Assembly (NCBI RefSeq): GCF_029227915.1
Contig: NC_079878.1
Location: 27,927,501-27,991,500, forward strand
Length of the DNA: 64,000 nt
Origin: Hydractinia symbiolongicarpus
Taxonomy: Eukaryota > Cnidaria > Hydrozoa > Anthoathecata > Hydractiniidae
Reading direction: 5' to 3'
The notes beneath the pieces were generated by a model. The model was not told the origin of the DNA and did not search any database. It saw nothing but the letters and a program-made list of their open reading frames with translations. Shown here one piece after another: positions 52,189-64,000 of this stretch. Position 1 is the first letter of the stretch, and each line of letters begins with the position of its first letter. A program made the translations under genes and the position numbers.

Positions 52189-53257
52189 TAACAGTGAAAC
52201 GATTGACTGTGGGACTTAAATGAACTGATTCTGGACTTTGACCTCCTAATGGTAATAAATGAGACAATTGGACTCCAAGAAATAATATGCTTCTTAACTC
52301 GACAAGATTGCCGGAACTCAGCGATTACACTGGACCCTGTGGTAGCGCTTCATTTAAATATTTAGGTAAATAAGTGATTTTTTACCGTGGGACCAATCCT
52401 AGCCGTTAGCGCGCGCTGAAGAAATGGAGACAGTTCCAAATACCACATTTCATTGAATTTTTAACGGCTTCAGTCCGCTTTAACTATAACAGTTGCGTCA
52501 CATATTCGTACCAACATGTATTTAGCGATTTTTTTCCGATATTACTAAGTTGTACTTGCTTTCAACAGTGAAACGATTGACTGTGGGACTTAATTGAACT
52601 GATTTTGGACTGTGACCTTATCAATGTGATAAGTGAGACAATTGGACTGCAAGAAATAACATTCTTCTTAATTTGACATGATTGCCGGAACTCAGTGATT
52701 ACACTGGGCGTTGGGGTAGCGTTTTATTTGAAAATGTAGATAAATAAGTCATTTTGTACTGCGGGACGAATCGTAGTCGTTAGGACGCGCTGAAGAAATA
52801 GAGACAGTTTCAAAAACTACATTTCAATAATTTTCTAACAGTATCAGTCCTTTTGAGTTACTACGTTTGTGTCACATATTTGTACCAACATGTATTTAGC
52901 AATATTTTTCTGACATTACTAGGTTGCATCACTTTTAACAATGAAACGATTGACTGTGGGACTTAATTGAACTAACATTGGACTGTCACCTGATAAATGT
53001 GATAAATGAGACAATTGAACTCCAAGAAATAACATTCTTCTTAATTTGACGTGATTGCCGGAACTCAGCGACTACACTGGGCGCTGTGGTACCGCCTCAC
53101 TTAAAAATTTAGATAAATAAGTCAGTTTTTACTGTGGGACATATCCTATCCGTTATCGCGCGCTGAAGAAATAGCGACTGTTTCAAAAACTACATTTTAC
53201 AGACTTTCTAACGGTGTCAGTCCGTTTGAGTTAAAACAGTTGGGTCACATATTCGTA
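52189..53257 (+). repeat. Second copy of 50696-51764
   Basis: Follows its partner to about 53257. Just after it, near 53297, ten bases (TGCATCGCTT) are missing from the usual AGGTTGCATCGCTTTTAAC stretch. Confidence 0.82.
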
Positions 53258-54464
53258 CCAAAATGTATTTGGCGATATTTTTCTGATATTACTAGGTTTA
53301 ACAGTGAAAGGATTGGCTGTGGGACTTAGTTGAACTGATTCTGGACTTTGACCTCCTAATGGTGATAAATGAGACAATTGGACTCCAAGAAATAATATGC
53401 TTCTTAACTCGATATGATTGCCGGAACTCAGCGATTACATTGGACCCTTTGGTAGCGCTTCATTTAAAAATTTAGATAAATAAGTGATTTTTTACTGTGG
53501 GACCAACCCTAGCCGTTAGCGCGCGCTGAAGAAATAGAGATATTTTCAAATACCACATTTCATTGAATTTATAACGGTTTCAGTCCGCTTTAACTACAAC
53601 AGTTGCGTCACATATTCGTACCAACATGTATTTAGCGATTTTTTTCCGATATTACTAAGTTGTACTTGCTTTCAACAGTGAAACGATTGACTGTGGGACT
53701 TAATTGAACTGATTTTGGACTGTGACCTTATAAATGTGATAAGTGAGACAATTGGACGGCAAGAAATGACATTCTTCTTAATTTGACATGATTGCCGGAA
53801 CTCAGTGATTACACTGGGCGTTGGAGTAGCGCTTTATTTAAAAATGTAGATAAGTAAGACATTTTATACTGTGGGACGAATCGTAGCCGTTAGGACGCGC
53901 TGAAGAAATAGAGAGAGTTTCAAAAACTACATTTCAATAATGTTCTAACAGTATCAGTCTGTTTGAGTTACAACGTTTGTGTCACATATTCGTACCAACA
54001 AGTATTTAGCGATATTTGTCTGACATTACTAGGTTGCATCACTTTTAACAATGAAACGATTGACTGTGGGACTTAATTGAACTAACATTGTACTGTCACC
54101 TGATAAATGTGATAAATGAGACAATTGAACTCCAAGAAATAACATTCTTCTTAATTTGACGTGATTGCCGGAACTCAGCGACTACACTGGGCGCTGTGGT
54201 ACCGCCTCACTTAAAAATTTAGATAAATAAGTCAGTTTTTACTGTGGGACATATCCTATCCGTTATCGCGCGCTGAATAAATAGCGACTGTTTCAAAAAC
54301 TACATTTCACAGAATTTCTAACGGCGTCAGTCCGTTTGAGTTAAAACAGTTGGGTCACATATTCGTAACAAAATGTAATTGGCGATATTTTTCTGATATT
54401 ATTAGGTTGCATCGCTTTTAACAGTGAAAGGATTGTCTGTGAGACTTAGTTGAACTGATTCTGG
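53258..54464 (+). repeat. Satellite segment, no gene
   Basis: About three units. A stretch near 54260-54410 (GCGCTGAATAAATAGCGAC, AACAAAATGTAATTGG) recurs near 59470-59600. Confidence 0.82.
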
Positions 54465-55738
54465 ACTTTGACCTCCTAATGGTGATAAATGAGACAATTG
54501 GACTCCAAGAAATAATATGCTTCTTAACTCGACATGATTGCCGAAACTCAACGATTACACTGGACCCTTTGGTAGCGGTTCATTTTAAAATTTAGATTAA
54601 TAAGTCGATTTTTGTTGTGGGACCAATCCTAGCCGTTATCGCGCGCTGAAGAAATAGAGACATTCTCAAAAACTACATTTCAATGATTTTCTAGTGCTAT
54701 CAATCCGCCTGAGTTACAAGGGTTGCGTCACATAATCGTACCAACATGTATTTGGCAATGTTTTTCTGATAGTACTAAGTTGTATCGCTTTTAATAGTGA
54801 AACGATTGACTGTGGCACTTCATTGAACTGATTCTTGGCTGTGACCTAATAAATGTGATAAATGAGACAAGTGGACCTAGGAAATAACATTCCTCTTAAT
54901 TTGTCATGATTGCTGGAATTTACCGATTACACTGGGTGCTGTGGCAGCGCTTCATTTAAAGGTTTAGATAAATAAGTCATGTTATACTGTGGGACCAATC
55001 CTAGCCGTTAGCGCGCGCTAAAGAAATAGAGACATTTCCAAAAACTACATTTCAATGACTTTCTAGCGGTATCAATCCGTTTGAGTTACAACGGTTGCGT
55101 CACATAATGGTACCAACATGTATTTGGCGATATTTTTCTGATAATATTAGGTTGCATCGCTTTTAACAGTGAAAGGATTGGCTCTGGGACTTAATTGAAC
55201 TGATTCTGGACTTTGACCTCCTAAATGTGACAAATAAGACAATTGGAATGGAAGAAACAACATTCTTCTTTATTTGATATGATTGCCGGAACTCAGTGAT
55301 TACACTGGGCGTTGGAGTAGCGCTTTATTTAAAAATGTTGATAAATAAGTCATTTTGTACTGTGGGACGAATCGTAGCCGTTAGGACGCGCTGAAGAAAT
55401 AGAGAAAGTTTCAGAAACTACATTTCAATAATTTTCTAACATTATCAGTCCGTTTGACTTACAATGTTTGTGTCACATATTCGTACCAACAAGTATTTAG
55501 CGATATTTCTCTGACATTACTAGGTTGCATCACTTTTATCAATGAAACGATTGACTGTGGGACTTAATTGAACTAACATTGGACTGTGACCTGACAAATG
55601 CGATAAATGAGACAATTGAACTCCAAGAAATAACATTCTTCTTAATTTGACGTGATTGCCGGAACTCAGCGACCACACTGGGCGCTGTGGTACCGCCTCA
55701 CTTAAAAATTTAGATAGATAAGTCAGTTTTTACTGTGG
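54465..55738 (+). repeat. 1.27-kb block repeated at 58192-59465
   Basis: Offset 3,727 bp (ten units), checked at 54841, 55201 and 55651. Shared variants include TAATTTGTCATGATTGC and GTGGCAGCGCTTC. The two copies part where one reads GGGACCAACCC and the other GGGACATATCC. Confidence 0.84.
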
Positions 55739-58194
55739 GACCAACCCTAGCCGTAAGCGCGCGCTGAAAAAATAGAGACATTTTCAAAAACTACATTTCA
55801 ATGACTTTCTATCGGTATCATTCCGTTTGAGTTACAACGGTTGCGTCACATAATCGTACCAACATGTATTCAGCGATATTATTCTGATATTATTAGGTTG
55901 CATCGCTTTTAACAGTGAAACGATTGACTGTGGCACTTAATTGAACTGATTTTTGGACTGTGACCTTATAAATGTGATAAGTGAGACAATTGGACTGCAA
56001 GAAAAAACATTCTTCTTAATTTGACATGATTGCTGGAATTTACCGATTACACTGGAACCTTTGGTAGCGCTTCATTTAAAGTTTAGATAAATAAGTCACT
56101 TTGTACTGTGGGACCAATCCTAGCCGTTAGCACGCCATGAAGAAATAGAGACATTTTCAAAATACATCTCAATGACTTTCTAGCGGTATCAATCCGTTTG
56201 AGATACAAAGATTGCGTCGCATATTCGTACCAACATGTATTTAACGTTTTTTTTCTGATATTATTAGGTTGCATCGCTTTTAACAGTGAAAGGATTGACT
56301 GTGGGACTGAATTGAACTGATTTTGGACTGTGACCTTATAAATGTGATATGTGAGACAATTGGACTGCAAGAAATAACATTCTTCTTAATTTGACATGAT
56401 TGCCGGAACTCAGTGATTACACTGGGCGTTGGAGTAGCGCTTTATTTAAAAATGTAGATAAATAAGACAATTTGTACTGTGGGACGAATCGTAGCCGTTA
56501 GGACGCGCTGAAGAAATAGAGAGAGTTTCAAAAACTACATTTCAATAATTTTCTAACAGTATCAGTCCGTTTGAGTTACAACGTTTGTGTCACATATTCG
56601 TACCAACAAGTATTTAGCGATATTTGTCTGACATTACTAGGTTGCATCACTTTTAACAATGAAACGATTGACTGTGGCACTTAATTGAACTAAAATTGGA
56701 CTGTCACCTGATAAATGTGATAAATGAGACAATTGAACTCCAAGAAATAACATTCTTCTTAATTTGACGTGATTGCCGGAACTCAGCGACTACACTGGGC
56801 GCTGTGGTACCACCTCACTTAAAAATTTAGATAAATAAGTCAGTTTTTACTGTGGGACATATCCTATCCGTTATCGCGCGCTGAAGAAATAGCGACTGTT
56901 TCAAAAACTACATTTTACAGACTTTCTAACGGTTTCAGTCCGCTTGAGTTAAAACAGTTGGGTCACATATTCGTACCAAAATGTATTTGGCGATATTTTT
57001 CTGATATTATTAGGTTGCATCGCTTTTAACAGTGAAAGGATTGACTGTGGCACTTAATTAAACTGATTTTGGACTGTGACCTTATAAATGTGATAAGTGA
57101 GACAATTGGACCCAAGAAATAACATTCTTCTTAATTTGACATGATTGCTAGAATTTACCGATTACACTGGGTGCTGTGGTAGCGCTTCATTTAAACGTTT
57201 AGATAAATAAGTCATTTTGTACTGTGGGACCAATCCTAGCCGTTACTGCGCGCTGAAGAAATAGAGACATTTTCAAAAACTACATTTCAATGACTTTCTA
57301 GCGGTTTCATTCCGTTTGAGTTACAACGGTTGCGTCACATAATCGTACCAACATGTATTCTGCAATATTTTTCTGACATTACTAGGTTGCATCACTTTTA
57401 ACAATGAAACGATTGACTGTGGGACTTAATTGAACTAACATTGGACTGTCACCTGATAAATGTGATAAATGAGACAATTGAACTCCAAGAAATAACATTC
57501 TTCTTAATTTGACGTGATTGCCGGAACTCAGCGACTACACTGGGCGCTGTGGTACCGCCTCACTTAAAAATTTAGATAAATAAGTCAGTTTTTACTGTGG
57601 GACATATCCTATCCATTATCGCGCGCTGAAGAAATAGCGACTGTTTCAAAAACTACATTTCACAGACTTTCTAACGGTGTCAGTCCGTTTGAGTTAAAAC
57701 AGTTGGGTCACATATTCGTACCAAAATGTATTTGGCGATATTTTTCTGATATTACTAGGTTGCATCGCTTTTAACAGTGAAAGGATTGGCTGTGGGACTT
57801 AGTTGAACTGATTCTGGACTTTGACCTCCTAATGGTGATAAATGAGACAATTGGACTCCAAGAAATAATATGCTTCTCAACTCGATATGATTGCCGGAAC
57901 TCAGCGATTACACTGGACCCTTTGGTAGCGCTTCATTTAAAAATTTAGATAAATAAGTGATTTTTTACTGTGGGACCAATCCTAGCCGTTAGCGCGCGCT
58001 GAAGAAATAGAGACATTTTCAAATACCACATTTCATTGAATTTTTAACGGTTTCAGTCCGCTTTAACTACAACAGTTGCGTCACATATTCGTACCAACAT
58101 GTATTTAGCGATTTTTTTCTGATATTACTAAGTTGTACTTGCTTTCAACAGTGAAACGATTGACTGTGGGACTTAATTGAACTGATTTTGGACT
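55141..58194 (+). repeat. 3.05-kb duplication, copy 1
   Basis: Matches 60731-63784 at an offset of 5,590 bp (15 units), checked at 55501, 56281, 56761 and 58081. Differences are sparse. It overlaps the end of the 1.27-kb block, which shows nested copying events. Confidence 0.87.
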
Positions 58195-59465
58195 GTGACC
58201 TCCTAATGGTGATAAATGAGACAATTGGACTCCAAGAAATAATATGCTTCTTAACTCGACATGAATGCCGAAACTCAGCGATTACACTGGACCCTTTGGT
58301 AGCGCTTCATTTTAAAATTTGGATTAATAAGTCGATTTTTGTTGTGGGACCAATCCTAGCCGTTATCGCGCGCTGAAGAAATAGAGACATTCTCAAGAAC
58401 TACATTTCAATGATTTTCTAGTGCTATCAATCCGCCTGAGTTACAACGGTTGCGTCACATAATCGTACCAACATGTATTTGGCAATGTTTTTCTGATAGT
58501 ACTAAGTTGTATCGCTTTTAATAGTGAAACGATTGACTGTGGCACTTCATTGAACTGATTCTTGGCTGTGACCTAATAAATGTGATAAATGAGACAATTG
58601 GACCTAGGAAATAACATTCCTCTTAATTTGTCATGATTGCTGGAATTTACCGATTACACTGGGTGCTGTGGCAGCGCTTCATTTAAACGTTTAGATAAAT
58701 AAGTCATGTTATACTGTGGGACCAATCCTAGCCGTTAGCGCGCGCTGAAGAAATAGAGACATTTCCAAAAACTACATTTCAATGACTTTCTAGCGGTATC
58801 AATCTGTTTGAGTTACAACGGTTGCGTCACATAATGGTACCAACATGTATTTGGCGATATTTTTCTGATAATATTAGGTTGCATCGCTTTTAACAGTGAA
58901 AGGATTGGCTGTGGGACTTAATTGAACTGATTCTGGACTTTGACCTCCTAAATGTGACAAATAAGACAATTGGAATGGAAGAAACAACATTCTTCTTTAT
59001 TTGACATGATTGCCGGAACTCAGTGATTACACTGGGCGTTGGAGTAGCGCTTTATTTAAAAATGTTGATAAATAAGTCATTTTGTACTGTGGGACGAATC
59101 GTAGCCGTTAGGACGCGCTGAGGAAATAGAGAAAGTTTCAAAAACTACATTTCAATAATTTTCTAACATTATCAGTCCGTTTGAGTTACAACGTTTGTGT
59201 CACATATTCGTACCAACAAGTATTTAGCGATATTTCTCTGACATTACTAGGTTGCATCACTTTTATCAATGAAACGATTGACTGTGGGACTTAATTGAAC
59301 TAACATTGGACTGTGACCTGACAAATGCGATAAATGAGACAATTGAACTCCAAGAAATAAAATTCTTCTTAATTTGACGTGATTGCCGGAACTCAGCGAC
59401 TACACTGGGCGCTGTGGTACCGCCTCACTTAAAAATTTAGATAGATAAGTCAGTTTTTACTGTGG
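58192..59465 (+). repeat. Second copy of 54465-55738
   Basis: Joined directly to the end of the 3.05-kb block at the GACTGTGACCT stretch, where TCCTAATGG replaces TTATAAATG. Confidence 0.84.
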
Positions 59466-59613
59466 GACATATCCTATCCGTTATCGCGCGCTGAATAAAT
59501 AGCGACTGTTTCAAAAACTACATTTCACAGAATTTCTAACGGCGTCAGTCCGTTTGAGTTAAAACAGTTGGGTCACATATTCGTAACAAAATGTAATTGG
59601 CGATATTTTTCTG

Positions 59614-60730
59614 ATAATATTAGGTTGCATCGCTTTTAACAGTGAAAGGATTGGCTGTTGGACTTAATTGAACTGATTCTGGACTTTGTCCTCCTAAATG
59701 TGACAAATAAGACAATTGGAATGGAAGAAACAACATTCTTCTTTATTTGACATGATTGCCGGAACTCAGTGATTACACTGGGCGTTGGAGTAGCGCTTTA
59801 TTTAAAAATGTTGATAAATAAGTCATTTTGTACTGTGGGACGAATCGTAGCCGTTAGGACGCGCTGAGGAAATAGAGAAAGTTTCAAAAACTACATTTCA
59901 ATAATTTTCTAACATTATCAGTCCGTTTGAGTTACAACGTTTGTGTCACATATTCGTACCAACAAGTATTTAGCGATATTTCTCTGACATTACTAGGCTG
60001 CATCACTTTTATCAATGAAACGATTGACTGTGGGACTTAATTGAACTAACATTGGACTGTGACCTGACAAATGCGATAAATGAGACAATTGAACTCCAAG
60101 AAATAACATTCTTCTTAATTTGACGTGATTGCCGGAACTCAGCGACTACACTGGGCGCTGTGGTACCGCCTCACTTAAAAATTTAGATAGATAAGTCAGT
60201 TTTTACTGTGGGACCAACCCTAGCCGTAAGCGCGCGCTGAAAAAATAGAGACATTTTCAAAAACTACATTTCAATGACTTTCTATCGGTATCATTCCGTT
60301 TGAGTTACAACGGTTGCGTCACATAATCGTACCAACATGTATTCAGCGATATTATTCTGATATTATTAGGTTGCATCGCTTTTAACAGTGAAACGATTGA
60401 CTGTGGCACTTAATTGAACTGATTTTTGGACTGTGACCTTATAAATGTGATAAGTGAGACAATTGGACTGCAAGAAAAAACATTCTTCTTAATTTGACAT
60501 GATTGCTGGAATTTACCGATTACACTGGAACCTTTGGTAGCGCTTCATTTAAAGTTTAGATAAATAAGTCACTTTGTACCGTGGGACCAATCCTAGCCGT
60601 TAGCACGCCATGAAGAAATAGAGACATTTTCAAAATACATCTCAATGACTTTCTAGCGGTATCAATCCGTTTGAGATACAAAGGTTGCGTCGCATATTCG
60701 TACCAACATGTATTTAACGTTTTTTTTCTG
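59614..60730 (+). repeat. 1,117-bp three-unit tandem repeat, copy 1
   Basis: Matches 55141 to about 56257 at an offset of 4,473 and also matches the directly following 60731-61847. The three-unit piece is thus present twice in tandem here and once at 55141. Confidence 0.82.
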
Positions 60731-63700
60731 ATATTATTAGGTTGCATCGCTTTTAACAGTGAAAGGATTGGCTGTGGGACTTAATTGAACTGATTCTGGA
60801 CTTTGACCTCCTAAATGTGACAAATAAGACAATTGGAATGGAAGAAACAACATTCTTCTTTATTTGACATGATTGCCGGAACTCAGTGATTACACTGGGT
60901 GTTGGAGTAGCGCTTTATTTAAAAATGTTGATAAATAAGTCATTTTGTACTGTGGGACGAATCGTAGCCGTTAGGACGCGCTGAAGAAATAGAGAAAGTT
61001 TCAGAAACTACATTTCAATAATTTTCTAACATTATCAGTCCGTTTGAGTTACAACGTTTGTGTCACATATTCGTACCAACAAGTATTTAGCGATATTTCT
61101 CTGACATTACTAGGTTGCATCACTTTTATCAATGAAACGATTGACTGTGGGACTTAATTGAACTAACATTGGACTGTGACCTGACAAATGCGATAAATGA
61201 GACAATTGAACTCCAAGAAATAACATTCTTCTTAATTTGACGTGATTGCCGGAACTCAGCGACCACACTGGGCGCTGTGGTACCGCCTCACTTAAAAATT
61301 TAGATAGATAAGTCAGTTTTTACTGTGGGACCAACCCTAGCCGTAAGCGCGCGCTGAAAAAATAGAGACATTTTCAAAAACTACATTTCAATGACTTTCT
61401 ATCGGTATCATTCCGTTTGAGTTACAACGGTTGCGTCACATAATCGTACCAACATGTATTCAGCGATATTATTCTGATATTATTAGGTTGCATCGCTTTT
61501 AACAGTGAAACGATTGACTGTGGCACTTAATTGAACTGATTTTTGGACTGTGACCTTATAAATGTGATAAGTGAGACAATTGGACTGCAAGAAAAAACAT
61601 TCTTCTTAATTTGACATGATTGCTGGAATTTACCGATTACACTGGAACCTTTGGTAGCGCTTCATTTAAAGTTTAGATAAATAAGTCACTTTGTACTGTG
61701 GGACCAATCCTAGCCGTTAGCACGCCATGAAGAAATAGAGACATTTTCAAAATACATCTCAATGACTTTCTAGCGGTATCAATCCGTTTGAGATACAAAG
61801 GTTGCGTCGCATATTCGTACCAACATGTATTTAACGTTTTTTTTCTGATATTATTAGGTTGCATTGCTTTTAACAGTGAAAGGATTGACTGTGGGACTGA
61901 ATTGAACTGATTTTGGACTGTGACCTTATAAATGTGATATGTGAGACAATTGGACTGCAAGAAATAACATTCTTCTTAATTTGACATGATTGCCGGAACT
62001 CAGTGATTACACTGGGCGTTGGAGTAGCGCTTTATTTAAAAATGTAGATAAATAAGACATTTTGTACTGTGGGACGAATCGTAGCCGTTAGGACGCGCTG
62101 AAGAAATAGAGAGAGTTTCAAAAACTACATTTCAATAATTTTCTAACAGTATCAGTCCGTTTGAGTTACAACGTTTGTGTCACATATTCGTACCAACAAG
62201 TATTTAGCGATATTTGTCTGACATTACTAGGTTGCATCACTTTTAACAATGAAACGATTGACTGTGGCACTTAATTGAACTAAAATTGGACTGTCACCTG
62301 ATAAATGTGATAAATGAGACAATTGAACTCCAAGAAACAACATTCTTCTTAATTTGACGTGATTGCCGGAACTCAGCGACTACACTGGGCGCTGTGGTAC
62401 CACCTCACTTAAAAATTTAGATAAATAAGTCAGTTTTTACTGTGGGACATATCCTATCCGTTATCGCGCGCTGAAGAAATAGCGACTGTTTCAAAAACTA
62501 CATTTTACAGACTTTCTAACGGTTTCAGTCCGCTTGAGTTAAAACAGTTGGGTCACATATTCGTACCAAAATGTATTTGGCGATATTTTTCTGATATTAT
62601 TAGGTTGCATCGCTTTTAACAGTGAAAGGATTGACTGTGGCACTTAATTAAACTGATTTTGGACTGTGACCTTATAAATGTGATAAGTGAGACAATTGGA
62701 CCCAAGAAATAACATTCTTCTTAATTTGACATGATTGCTAGAATTTACCGATTACACTGGGTGCTGTGGTAGCGCTTCATTTAAACGTTTAGATAAATAA
62801 GCCATTTTGTACTGTGGGACCAATCCTAGCCGTTACTGCGCGCTGAAGAAATAGAAACATTTTCAAAAACTACATTTCAATGACTTTCTAGCGGTTTCAT
62901 TCCGTTTGAGTTACAACGGTTGCGTCACATAATCGTACCAACATGTATTCAGCAATATTTTTCTGACATTACTAGGTTGCATCACTTTTAACAATGAAAC
63001 GATTGACTGTGGGACTTAATTGAACTAACATTGGACTGTCACCTGATAAATGTGATAAATGAGACAATTGAACTCCAAGAAATAACATTCTTCTTAATTT
63101 GACGTGATTGCCGGAACTCAGCGACTACACTGGGCGCTGTGGTACCGCCTCACTTAAAAATTTAGATAAATAAGTCAGTTTTTACTGTGGGACATATCCT
63201 ATCCGTTATCGCGCGCTGAAGAAATAGCGACTGTTTCAAAAACTACATTTCACAGACTTTCTAACGGTGTCAGTCCGTTTGAGTTAAAACAGTTGGGTCA
63301 CAAATTCGTACCAAAATGTATTTGGCGATATTTTTCTGATATTGCTAGGTTGCATCGCTTTTAACAGTGAAAGGAGTGGCTGTGGGACTTAGTTGAACTG
63401 ATTCTGGACTTTGACCTCCTAATGGTGATAAATGAGACAATTGGACTCCAAGAAATAATATGCTTCTCAACTCGATATGATTGCCGGAACTCAGCGATTA
63501 CACTGGACCCTTTGGTAGCGCTTCATTTAAAAATTTAGAAAAATAAGTGATTTTTTACTGTGGGACCAATCCTAGCCGTTAGCGCGCGCTGAAGAAATAG
63601 AGACATTTTCAAATACCACATTTCATTGAATTTTTAACGGTTTCAGTCCGCTTTAACTACAACAGTTGCGTCACATATTCGTACCAACATGTATTTAGCG

Positions 63701-63784
63701 ATTTTTTTCCGATATTACTAAGTTGTACTTGCTTTCAACAGTAAAACGATTGACTGTGGGACTTAATTGAACTGATTTTGGACT
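60731..63784 (+). repeat. 3.05-kb duplication, copy 2
   Basis: Partner of 55141-58194. Its first 1,117 bp are also the second copy of the tandem trimer at 59614. It diverges near 63790, where TTATAAATG replaces TCCTAATGG. Confidence 0.87.
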
Positions 63785-64000
63785 GTGACCTTATAAATGT
63801 GATAAGTGAGACAATTGGACCCAAGAAATAACATTCTTCTTAATTTGACATGATTGCTAGAATTTACCGATTACACCGGGTGCTGTGGTAGCGCTTCATT
63901 TAAACGTTTAGATAAATAAGTCATTTTGTACTGTGCGACCAATCCTAGCCGTTACTGCGCGCTGAAGAAATAGAGACATTTTCAAAAACTACATTTCAAT
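63785..64000 (+). repeat. Satellite continuing beyond the window
   Basis: Part of a unit of the GCTAGAATTTACCG type, like 57100-57290. The array runs off the end of the window. Confidence 0.85.

Larger units (their letters stand above)
3486..64000 (+). repeat. 373-bp complex satellite array, plus orientation
   Basis: About 160 head-to-tail units run to the window edge with no non-satellite interruption that I could find. The unit start CTAC (or CCAC) before ATTTCA falls at 3857, 4230, 4603, 4976, 5349 and 5723, a spacing of 373-374 bp. Units belong to several diverged types. They differ, for example, in the stretch that reads CTGGGCGCTGTGGTAGCGC, CTGGACCCTGTGGTAGCGC, GGGCGTTGGAGTAGCGC, AGGCTCTGTGGTAGCGC or GGGCGCTGTGGTACCGCC. 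The types alternate in blocks that were later copied as larger pieces. No long open frames occur. Confidence 0.97.

Noticed and set aside
56083-61960. Matching minus-strand open frames (56083-56370, 60556-60747, 61673-61960) that look like a conserved protein
   Set aside because: They are alike only because they lie in duplicated satellite blocks; the frame covers a unit boundary and is lost in other units.
3486-64000. Regularly spaced repeats suggesting a CRISPR array
   Set aside because: The 373-bp period is continuous repeat with no unique spacers, in a eukaryotic setting.

Overview
The window is almost entirely one AT-rich complex satellite DNA with a unit of about 373 bp. There are roughly 165 units by spacing. 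One short, dead non-LTR retrotransposon (LINE) fragment near the left end is the only non-satellite sequence I found. This is eukaryotic heterochromatin, most plausibly centromeric, pericentromeric or otherwise repeat-rich. The LINE resembles the CR1/jockey-like reverse transcriptases common in invertebrate animals, so an invertebrate metazoan is the best guess. The clade cannot be fixed from this sequence. I see no prokaryotic operon, RNA gene, CRISPR array or host protein-coding gene.

Layout. Positions 1-2142 carry satellite in the minus orientation. Positions 2143-3485 hold the LINE fragment: a 5'-truncated, frameshifted reverse transcriptase, an AT-rich 3' UTR, an AATAAA signal and a poly(A) tail. 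From 3486 to the end the satellite runs uninterrupted in the plus orientation. The LINE therefore sits exactly at a head-to-head polarity switch. The satellite on its two sides (1-2142 and 3567-4766) forms a nearly identical inverted repeat sharing private variants. The right arm lacks about 945 bp (about 2.5 units) that the left arm keeps.

The 60-kb plus-oriented array is a mosaic rather than a uniform array. Diverged monomer types are arranged in longer blocks that were duplicated recently. These include a 2,798-bp higher-order repeat in tandem (7201-12778) containing one half-length unit, a perfect-phase 1,488-bp tetramer duplication (33106-36081), and a 1,159-bp trimer with a 39-bp internal duplication (36940-39892). 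A 1,117-bp trimer is tandem at 59614-61847. Dispersed copies lie 3.7 to 16.5 kb apart; examples are 19226-23705 with 26745-31223 and 39893-42210, and 55141-58194 with 60731-63784.

Within the unit, two inverted motifs stand out. One is a three-part AACGG / CCGTT / AACGG arrangement in which the middle arm can pair with either neighbour. The other is a GCGCT-N5-AGCGC hairpin, which is the site of several independent small deletions. Nothing here works together as genes in a pathway; the biology on offer is satellite evolution and chromosome structure. All coordinates of duplicated blocks were found by reading and offset arithmetic, not by an alignment program, so block edges are good to a few tens of bases and identities are estimates by eye.
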